From: Acidobacteriota bacterium
GTDB lineage: Bacteria > Actinomycetota > Acidimicrobiia > Acidimicrobiales > UBA8190
Direction: 5' to 3'
Length of the DNA: 11,627 nt
Assembly: GCA_028872975.1 (NCBI GenBank)
Contig: JAGWNV010000053.1
Span: 1 to 11,627 of the forward strand
Under the pieces are notes generated by a model that was not told the origin of the DNA, searched no databases, and was given only the letters and a program-made list of their open reading frames with translations. The position numbers were made by a program, and so were the translations under genes. Below, in pieces: positions 6,375 to 11,627 of this stretch. How positions within the stretch are numbered: position 1 is the first letter of the stretch; every line of letters starts with the position of its first letter.

Positions 6375-7703
6375 GTGGCCGGCATCCATGGGTGGACGGC
6401 GGCGGGATGGGGCGTCGTCGACGAGGCCTTCAGGGCCAACTTCTCCGAGCGCCACGAGGCGGGCGCCGCCTTCAGCGCCTATCACCGGGGCGAGAAGGTG
6501 GTCGACCTCTGGGGGGGGACCGCCGACGAGTCGACGGGGGCGCCCTGGGAGGAGGACACCATCGTCCTCGTCTTCTCCACCACCAAGGGCGCCACCGCCC
6601 TCACCGCCAACCTCCTGGCCCAGCGGGGCCTCCTCGACGTCGGGGCCCCGGTGCGGGACTACTGGCCCGAGTTCGCCACCGCCGGCAAGGAGGCGGTGAC
6701 CGTCGAGCACCTCCTCACCCATCGGGCCGGCCTGGCCTGGGTCGACCGGCTCCTCACCGTCGAGGAGACCCTCGCCTGGGAGCCGGTGGTGCGGGCCCTC
6801 GAGGCGCAGGCGCCGTCGTGGGAGCCGGGCGCCGACCACGGCTACCACGCGACCACCTTCGGCTGGCTCGTCGGGGAGGTGGTCCGCCGGGTGTCGGGAT
6901 GGAGCCTCGGCACGACCTTCCGCACCGAGGTGGCCGACCCCCTGGGGCTCGATTTCCACATCGGCCTGCCCGAGTCGGAGGAGCCGAGGGTGGCGCGGAT
7001 GATCTCGATCCTCGACGCCATCGCCTCGGGGCGCCTCGGGAGCGGACCGGTCCTCCAAGGTGGCCCGGCCGGCGCCTCCGCCGGCGCCGTCCCCGAGGAG
7101 CCAGACGGGGCGACGGCGGGCGGGGCGGGGGGCACCCCCTTCGACGACGCCGACGGCGCCTATCTCGCCGCCCTGGCCGAGCGGGCCGAGGAGTACCTCG
7201 CCCCCGAGGGGCCGCTCTTCAAGGCCCTCAACGCCCCGACGGGACGGGCGATCGAGGACGGCGAGCTTCTCCACAGCCGGGAGGTCCACGCCGCCGAGCT
7301 GCCCGCCTTCAACGGCATCGGCGACGCCCGGTCGCTTGCCCGGATGTACGGGGCCTGCATCGGCGAGGTGGTGACCGACAGCGGCGAGAAGGTGCGGCTG
7401 CTCGACGAGTCGCAGCTCGAGGCGGCCGTCCGGCAGCGGACCGAGGGCCCCGACCGGGTCCTCCTCGGCCTCGACATCCAGTGGGGCCTCGGGTTCATGG
7501 TCAACCGGGGGATCATCGGCGCCGCCAACCTCGGCGGCCCCCGGGCCTTCGGCCACTTCGGCATGGGGGGTTCGGGCGCCTGGGCCGATCCCGACGCCGA
7601 GCTGGCCATGGCCTACGTGATGAATCGGATGGACATCGGCACCACCGGCGACCGGCGGATGTTCTCCCTGATGCAGGCCTGCTACGACGCGCTGGGGGCT
7701 TGA
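6375..7703 (+). CDS. Serine hydrolase of the beta-lactamase/esterase (EstB-type) family
   Basis: A 442-residue protein with GTG start five bases behind GGAGGGAGG (6361-6369). It has the catalytic pattern of class C beta-lactamase-like esterases: Ser68-Thr-Thr-Lys71 in LVFSTTKGAT, LLTHRAGL (113-120), Tyr157 in YHATTFGWL, and HFGMGGSG from about His394 in the place of the KTG-type motif. No signal peptide or membrane segment is visible, so it is probably cytoplasmic. This argues against a role as a secreted penicillin hydrolase and favours an esterase or lactonase. Around residues 225-258 there is a Gly/Ala/Pro-rich low-complexity loop, probably a flexible surface insert. It sits downstream of the oxidoreductase and may be cotranscribed from the KstR-like promoter. 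Its last 22 bases overlap the 3' end of the convergent fadD19. Hydrolysis of a sterol ester or of a lactone made by its neighbour is possible but unproven. Confidence 0.87.
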   Translation: MAGIHGWTAAGWGVVDEAFRANFSERHEAGAAFSAYHRGEKVVDLWGGTADESTGAPWEEDTIVLVFSTTKGATALTANLLAQRGLLDVGAPVRDYWPEFATAGKEAVTVEHLLTHRAGLAWVDRLLTVEETLAWEPVVRALEAQAPSWEPGADHGYHATTFGWLVGEVVRRVSGWSLGTTFRTEVADPLGLDFHIGLPESEEPRVARMISILDAIASGRLGSGPVLQGGPAGASAGAVPEEPDGATAGGAGGTPFDDADGAYLAALAERAEEYLAPEGPLFKALNAPTGRAIEDGELLHSREVHAAELPAFNGIGDARSLARMYGACIGEVVTDSGEKVRLLDESQLEAAVRQRTEGPDRVLLGLDIQWGLGFMVNRGIIGAANLGGPRAFGHFGMGGSGAWADPDAELAMAYVMNRMDIGTTGDRRMFSLMQACYDALGA

Positions 7704-9310
7704 GCGGCGGCGACGACGGCGTCGGCCCAGCGGTAGTCGGGCTTCCCGCTCGGGGCCCGCTCCACCTTGTCGACGACGTGCAGCTGGCGGGGGACCTTGT
7801 AGCCGGCGACGTGCCGCCGGCAGTGCTCCTGGACCGACTCGAGCGAAGGGGCCTCCTGGCCGGGCCGGGGCTCGACGATGGCGGCGACCCGCTGGCCCCA
7901 GCGGTCGTCGGGGGCGCCCACCACGATGGCGTCCATGACGGCCGGGTGGGACCGGACCACGGCCTCGACCTCCTCGGGGAAGATCTTCTCCCCGCCGGAG
8001 TTGATGCAGATCGACCCTCGGCCGAGGAGGGTGATCGAGCCGTCGGCCTCCAAGGTGGCGAAATCGCCGGGCATGACGTAGCGGACACCGTCCACGGTCA
8101 CGAAGACCTCGGCGGTCTTGGCCGGGTCGTTGTAGTAGCCGACGGGGATGTCCCCGAACCGGGCGATCTTCCCGATGACGCCCGACCCGGCTTCGACGCG
8201 CTTCAGGTCCTCGTCGAAGACGACGGTCCCGCTCATCGAGGTGACGGTGGGACCGCTCTTCATGGTCGTCCCCCCGGGCTTGATCCAGGAGATCCCGTTG
8301 TTCCCCCCCTCCGAGGAGCCGATGGCATCGCTCATGATCAGGTCGGGGAACCGGTCGAAGAACTGGTCCTTCACCGAGGGCGAGAAGAGCGCCGCGGTCG
8401 AGGTGATGCCGATGAGCGAGGAGAGGTCGTAGGCGGACCCCGATTCCTCGAGGGCCTCGATGAGGGGCCGGCCCATGGCGTCGCCGGTGATCATGACCAT
8501 GTTCACCCGTTCCCGCTCCACCAGGCTCCAGACCTCGTGGGGGTCGAACTTGGCCACGAGGACGACCCGGTTGCCGACGAAGCTCTGGCCCATGACGCCC
8601 CACTGGGTGGCGCCGTGCATGAGGGGGGCCACGGGCAGGAAGCTGATCTGGCCCCCCATGGCCTTGCCCTTCTCGACCATCTCCTCGGGTCGCTCCACCC
8701 GGGTGCCGGTCATGGCGTCGATGCCCCCGCCGAGGGCGAAGAAGACGTTCCGGTGCGGCCAGACCACACCCTTGGGCAGGCCGGTGGTCCCCCCCGTGTA
8801 GAGGATGTACCGGTCGTCGCCGGACCGGGGCCCGAAGTCCCGGTCGGCCGACTGGCTGGCGACGGCCTCCTCGAAGTCGACGGCGTCGTGGACTGGATCG
8901 GGTTCCTGGCTGTCGTCGTCGATGACGACGACGTGGCGGAGCTCGGGCAGGTCGGGCAGGAGGGCGGCCACGTTGGGGGCGTACTGCCGCTGGTGGACGA
9001 GGGCCTTCAGGTCGGCGTTGGCGAAGAGGTAGCGGAGCTCGTCCTCGACGTACCGGTAGTTGATGTTGATCCAGACGGCCCGAAGCTTGAAGACGGCCCA
9101 GGCCGTCTCCACCCACTCGGCCGAGTTGAGGGCGTAGATGCCGACGTGGTCGCCGGGGCCGATCCCCACCGAGGCCAGGTGGTGGGCGAGGCGGTTGGCC
9201 CGCGCCTCGGTCTCGGCGTAGGTGAGCCGGCGCCCCCCGGCCACCAGGTATTCCCGGTCGCCGAAGGCGTCGGCGGCGGCCTCGAAGAGGTCGGCGAGGT
9301 TGAACTCCAT
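7682..9310 (-). CDS. fadD19: Steroid acyl-CoA synthetase, FadD19-like
   Basis: A 542-residue ANL-family ligase with P-loop YTGGTTGLPKG (171-181), MHGATQWGVMGQS (231-243), FTGDAM-type segment ITGDAMGRPL (274-283), STAALFSPSVK (304-314), GSSEGG (331-336), PGDFA (414-418), GRGSICINSGGEKIFPEEVE (430-449) and C-terminal Lys523 in APSGKPDYRW. These blocks and the length match M. tuberculosis FadD19 (Rv3515c, about 548 residues) as I recall. FadD19 forms the CoA thioester of sterols whose intact C8 side chain was oxidised to a carboxylate, the entry step of side-chain beta-oxidation. The ATG at 9308-9310 follows a weak AGGGTGAG site. A KstR-like palindrome lies just upstream (9335-9348). It converges with the serine hydrolase gene, overlapping it by 22 bases. 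Having both FadD19 and FadD17 types in one locus fits a full cholesterol side-chain route. Confidence 0.92.
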   Translation of the reverse strand: MEFNLADLFEAAADAFGDREYLVAGGRRLTYAETEARANRLAHHLASVGIGPGDHVGIYALNSAEWVETAWAVFKLRAVWININYRYVEDELRYLFANADLKALVHQRQYAPNVAALLPDLPELRHVVVIDDDSQEPDPVHDAVDFEEAVASQSADRDFGPRSGDDRYILYTGGTTGLPKGVVWPHRNVFFALGGGIDAMTGTRVERPEEMVEKGKAMGGQISFLPVAPLMHGATQWGVMGQSFVGNRVVLVAKFDPHEVWSLVERERVNMVMITGDAMGRPLIEALEESGSAYDLSSLIGITSTAALFSPSVKDQFFDRFPDLIMSDAIGSSEGGNNGISWIKPGGTTMKSGPTVTSMSGTVVFDEDLKRVEAGSGVIGKIARFGDIPVGYYNDPAKTAEVFVTVDGVRYVMPGDFATLEADGSITLLGRGSICINSGGEKIFPEEVEAVVRSHPAVMDAIVVGAPDDRWGQRVAAIVEPRPGQEAPSLESVQEHCRRHVAGYKVPRQLHVVDKVERAPSGKPDYRWADAVVAAAQAPSAS

Positions 9311-9334
9311 CGGCGTCTCACCCTAGACGGAAAC

Positions 9335-9348
9335 TAGAACGAGTTCCT
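9335..9348. promoter_or_regulatory. KstR-like operator upstream of fadD19
   Basis: TAGAACGAGTTCCT fits TnnAACnnGTTnnA at seven of eight fixed positions (the final A is T). The inner ten bases, GAACGAGTTC, form a perfect inverted repeat around a GA spacer. It lies 24 bases upstream of the fadD19 start codon in the 67-base gap between fadD19 and dxs. Its position in front of a known type of KstR-controlled gene, and the second site at 5163, support it. No clear -10/-35 pair could be assigned around it. Confidence 0.65.
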
Positions 9349-9377
9349 GTCCGGCGGGCCGGGCCGGGCAGGGCCGG

Positions 9378-11270
9378 TCAGGACAGCTCGAGCCGGCGGC
9401 GCTCCACCGACAGGGCCTCGGCCACGCTGGCGGCGATGCCGGCGCCGTCGAGGCCGAGGTCGGCGAGGATGGCGTCGGGCTTGCCCTGGGGCAGGTAGGC
9501 GCGGGGGATGCCGAGGGTCCGGACCGGGGCCAGGGGCAGGTCGGCGGTGCAGCCCCGCATGGCGTCGACGAGGAAGGACCCGGCGCCGCCCACCCGCACC
9601 CCGTCCTCGACGGTGACGACGAGGCCGTGGCCGGCGGCGTCGAGGAGCATGGCCGGGTCGGGAGGAGCGACCACCCGGACGTCCCAGACCGTGGCCTCGA
9701 TGCCCTCGCCGGCGAGCTTGCCGGCCGCCTCCTCGGCCGCCTCGAGCATCTTTCCCACCGCCAGGAGGCAGACCGTCCCGTCGCCCCGCCGGACGAGGCG
9801 GGCCGAGAGGCCCGACCCGACGAGGCCGTCGGGGGCCTGGCGGGCCGCGGTCTTCGGGAACCGGATGGCCGACGGCCCGGGGAGGGAGAGGGCCTCCTCG
9901 ACCATGGGCCCGACCTCCTGGGCGCTCGAGGGGGCGAAGACGGTCATGCCCGGGATCGACAGGCAGAGCTCGAGGTCGAGCACCCCGTGATGGCTCGGGC
10001 CGTCGTCACCGGTGATCCCGGCCCGGTCGAGGACGAAGACGACGGGGAGGTTGTGGAGTCCCACGTCGAGGTTGGCCTGGTCGAAGGCCCGGGAGAAGAA
10101 CGTCGAGTAGACCGCCACCACCGGCCGGAGCCCGGCCATCGCCATGCCGGCGGCCATGGTCACGGCGTGCTGCTCGGCGATGCCCACGTCGAGGAACCGG
10201 TCGGGATGGGCGGCCTGGAAGGGGAGGAGCCCGGTGGGCCCCGGCATGGCGGCGGTGATGGCGAAGAGCTCGGGATGGCGTTCGCCGGCGGCCAGGACGG
10301 CGTTCGTGAAGGCGTCGGTGTAGGTGGCCGGTGCCTGGAGGGCGGCCGGGGCGAGCCTGGAGGGCTGGACCTTGAAGTCGTGGAGCCGCTGGACGTCGTC
10401 CTCCTCGGCGGGGGCATAGCCCCGGCCCTTCTGGGTGAGGACGTGGACGAGGATGGGCCCGTCCCAGGCGGCGGCGTTGGCGAGGGCCTGCTCCATGCCG
10501 GCGATGTCGTGGCCGTCGATCGGCCCGGCGTATCGGATGCCCAGGGCCTCGAAGAACCGGTGCGGTGTGACCACCTCCCGGACGGCGCTCGTCAGGCCGT
10601 GGACGCTTGTGTAGGCGAACCCGCCCACCACCGGCACCCGCTGCAGGAGCCGACGGGCCCGCTCGCGGGCGTGGACGTAGGAGGGGTTGAGCCGGAGATG
10701 GGTGAGCCCCTCCGACAGCCGGGAGACCGTCGGTGCGTAGGACCGTCCGTTGTCGTTCAGGACGATGATCACCCTGGTCCCGGCGTGGCCCAGGTTGTTG
10801 AGGGCCTCGTAGGCCATGCCGCCGGTGAGCGACCCGTCGCCGATGACGGCCACCACCCGGCGGTCGGCCTCGCCCCGGCGCTCCAGCCCGGCGGCGATGC
10901 CCTGGGCGTAGCTGAGGGCCGTGGACGCGTGGCTGTTCTCGATCCAGTCGTGGGCCGACTCCCGCCGGGAGGGGTAGCCCGAGAGGCCACCGGGCTGGCG
11001 GAGGGTGGGGAAGGCGGCCCTGCGGCCGGTCAGGAGCTTGTGGACGTAGGCCTGATGGCCGGTGTCCCAGAGCAGGACGTCCCGGGGGGAGTCGAAGACA
11101 CGGTGGAGGGCGATGGTGAGCTCCACCACCCCGAGGTTGGAACCGAGGTGCCCGCCGGTGGCGGTGACGGTCTCGACGATCCGTCCCCGGAGCTCGGCCG
11201 CCAGCTGGTCGAGCTGACTGGGACAGAGGGCCCGGAGGGCTGCGGGATCGTCGATGTCGTCGAGGAGCAT
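9378..11270 (-). CDS. dxs: 1-deoxy-D-xylulose-5-phosphate synthase
   Basis: A 630-residue, full-length DXS, the thiamine-diphosphate enzyme that joins pyruvate and glyceraldehyde 3-phosphate in the first step of the MEP isoprenoid pathway in the cytosol. Motifs in order: TGGHLGSNLGVVELT (38-52, with His41), LSGYPSRRES (96-105), the thiamine-diphosphate/Mg site GDGSLTGGMAYEALNNLG (144-161) ending at LNDN (171-174), GPIDGHD (249-255), TQKGRGYAPAEE (279-290), the catalytic Glu366 in DVGIAEQHAVT, YSTFFSRAFDQ (388-398) and DRAGITGDDGPSHHG (415-429), followed by the transketolase C-terminal domain. The ATG at 11268-11270 has only a weak AAGG upstream. It probably has no direct link to the sterol genes. 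It is separated from fadD19 by 67 bases and would be read from upstream of 11270. Confidence 0.97.
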   Translation of the reverse strand: MLLDDIDDPAALRALCPSQLDQLAAELRGRIVETVTATGGHLGSNLGVVELTIALHRVFDSPRDVLLWDTGHQAYVHKLLTGRRAAFPTLRQPGGLSGYPSRRESAHDWIENSHASTALSYAQGIAAGLERRGEADRRVVAVIGDGSLTGGMAYEALNNLGHAGTRVIIVLNDNGRSYAPTVSRLSEGLTHLRLNPSYVHARERARRLLQRVPVVGGFAYTSVHGLTSAVREVVTPHRFFEALGIRYAGPIDGHDIAGMEQALANAAAWDGPILVHVLTQKGRGYAPAEEDDVQRLHDFKVQPSRLAPAALQAPATYTDAFTNAVLAAGERHPELFAITAAMPGPTGLLPFQAAHPDRFLDVGIAEQHAVTMAAGMAMAGLRPVVAVYSTFFSRAFDQANLDVGLHNLPVVFVLDRAGITGDDGPSHHGVLDLELCLSIPGMTVFAPSSAQEVGPMVEEALSLPGPSAIRFPKTAARQAPDGLVGSGLSARLVRRGDGTVCLLAVGKMLEAAEEAAGKLAGEGIEATVWDVRVVAPPDPAMLLDAAGHGLVVTVEDGVRVGGAGSFLVDAMRGCTADLPLAPVRTLGIPRAYLPQGKPDAILADLGLDGAGIAASVAEALSVERRRLELS

Positions 11271-11288
11271 GCGCCTTGGCCGGGTCCG

Positions 11289-11314
11289 GGTGCCGGGCGA
11301 CGTCGCCGGGCACC
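11289..11314. repeat. 26-base near-perfect palindrome upstream of dxs
   Basis: GGTGCC-G-GGCGAC is followed immediately by its complement GTCGCC-G-GGCACC. Twelve of the thirteen pairs match and one is G opposite G (11295/11308). It lies 19 to 44 bases upstream of the dxs start, in the 125-base gap (11271-11395) after the thioesterase gene. There is no loop and no T-rich tract, so it looks more like a protein-binding dyad or an RNA hairpin in the dxs leader than a classical terminator. The rest of the gap shows nothing clear beyond a short TGGCGCGCCA palindrome near 11336-11345. Confidence 0.55.
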
Positions 11315-11395
11315 GCCCAACCTACCGCTTCGCGTGGCGCGCCAACCCTTCGACCTGGCCCTCGGGGCGGCCCGGACAGGCCCCGGCCGCCCTGC

Positions 11396-11627
11396 TCAGC
11401 GGGCCTTGGCCAGGAAGGACTCGGTCTCCACCACCACCCGCGTCATGCGGCCGGCGGCCACCAGGCCGGCGTCGTCGGAGACCGAGACGGTGAACACGAG
11501 CCGTCGGCCTTCGACCCGCTCCAAGGTGGCCTCCGCCGTCACCACCCGGCCCACCTTCACCGGGGCCAGGTGGTCGAGCTGGACCCGGACACCCACGGTC
11601 GTCTTGGCGGCGGGCAGGGCCCCGCCG
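11396..11627 (-). CDS. Hotdog-fold thioesterase, FlK-like (partial, 5' end beyond the window)
   Basis: The reading frame ending in TGA at 11396-11398 stays open to the right edge of the window, so about 76 C-terminal residues are visible and the start is missing. The segment TTVGVRVQLDHLAPVKVG, then GRRLVFTVSVSDDAGLVAAGRMTRVVV, follows the pattern of FlK-type (fluoroacetyl-CoA thioesterase-like) small hotdog proteins. The conserved His sits in LDHLAP. The family hydrolyses acyl-CoA thioesters; the substrate cannot be told from this part. A GTG at 11594-11596 could be mistaken for a start, but the family match continues upstream of it. It is on the same strand as dxs, 125 bases upstream, with a palindrome between them. 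Confidence 0.75.
   Translation of the reverse strand, partial: GGALPAAKTTVGVRVQLDHLAPVKVGRVVTAEATLERVEGRRLVFTVSVSDDAGLVAAGRMTRVVVETESFLAKAR

Noticed and set aside
6339..9116. A long open minus-strand frame of about 925 codons.
   Set aside because: It overlaps fadD19 out of frame and runs antisense to the hydrolase; its composition is non-natural and it has no recognisable domain.
6047..9337. A very long open + strand frame (over 1000 codons) crossing the hydrolase and running antisense to fadD19.
   Set aside because: It is a shadow of GC-rich codon use: the product is low-complexity Arg/Gly/Pro-rich sequence in its first part and antisense Val/Asp/Gly repeats later, with no family motif. 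The genes on the other frames have clear catalytic motifs.
11396..11596. A complete 66-residue gene starting at the GTG at 11596.
   Set aside because: The frame stays open to the window edge and the residues before it (TT preceding VGVRV) continue the thioesterase family pattern, so it is a partial gene.
1..11627. tRNA or rRNA genes, CRISPR arrays, insertion sequences or transposase genes.
   Set aside because: No cloverleaf-like or rRNA-like segments, no regularly spaced repeats of CRISPR size, and no transposase or integrase motifs were seen; gene density and codon use are uniform across the window.

Overview
The window is very GC-rich (third codon positions almost all G or C), uses GTG as well as ATG starts, and has purine-rich ribosome binding sites and tight 4-base gene overlaps. 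Together with close matches, from memory, to the Mycobacterium tuberculosis cholesterol genes, this points to an actinobacterium (Actinomycetota). An environmental lineage such as Acidimicrobiia is possible, but the rank below phylum cannot be settled from the sequence alone. Most of the window is a steroid (cholesterol-type) side-chain degradation locus. A housekeeping isoprenoid gene and a partial thioesterase gene lie at the right end.

Layout. 32-2923 (+): a tightly packed operon of a ChsE1/FadE28-like acyl-CoA dehydrogenase subunit, a ChsH1-like MaoC hydratase subunit and an Ltp2-like thiolase-fold aldolase. These are parts of the machinery that removes the last three-carbon piece of the sterol side chain. 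2949-3350 (-): a stand-alone receiver-domain response regulator. 3403-5118 (-): a FadD17-like steroid CoA ligase. 5119-5198: a divergent control region with an exact match to the KstR operator consensus as I recall it (TnnAACnnGTTnnA). 5199-6326 (+): a luciferase-like (LLM) flavin- or F420-dependent oxidoreductase. 6375-7703 (+): a beta-lactamase-fold serine hydrolase/esterase. 7682-9310 (-): a FadD19-like steroid CoA ligase whose 3' end overlaps the hydrolase, with a second KstR-like site just upstream of its start (9335-9348). 9378-11270 (-): dxs. 11396 to the window end (-): a FlK-like hotdog thioesterase, cut by the window edge.

How it fits together. In the known pathway FadD19 activates the long (C8) oxidised side chain and FadD17 a shortened chain. 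After beta-oxidation, ChsE1-ChsE2, ChsH1-ChsH2 and Ltp2-ChsH2 dehydrogenate, hydrate and retro-aldol cleave the final propionyl unit to leave the steroid nucleus. The partners ChsE2 and ChsH2 are not in the window. They may be upstream, since the first gene's start overlaps a possible stop codon. The novel element is the LLM oxidoreductase and serine hydrolase pair, which shares a KstR-like promoter region with fadD17. I know of no assigned role for either in sterol breakdown, so they are candidate new members of the pathway. The orphan response regulator downstream of fadD17 is also unexplained. No RNA genes, mobile elements or CRISPR arrays were seen.
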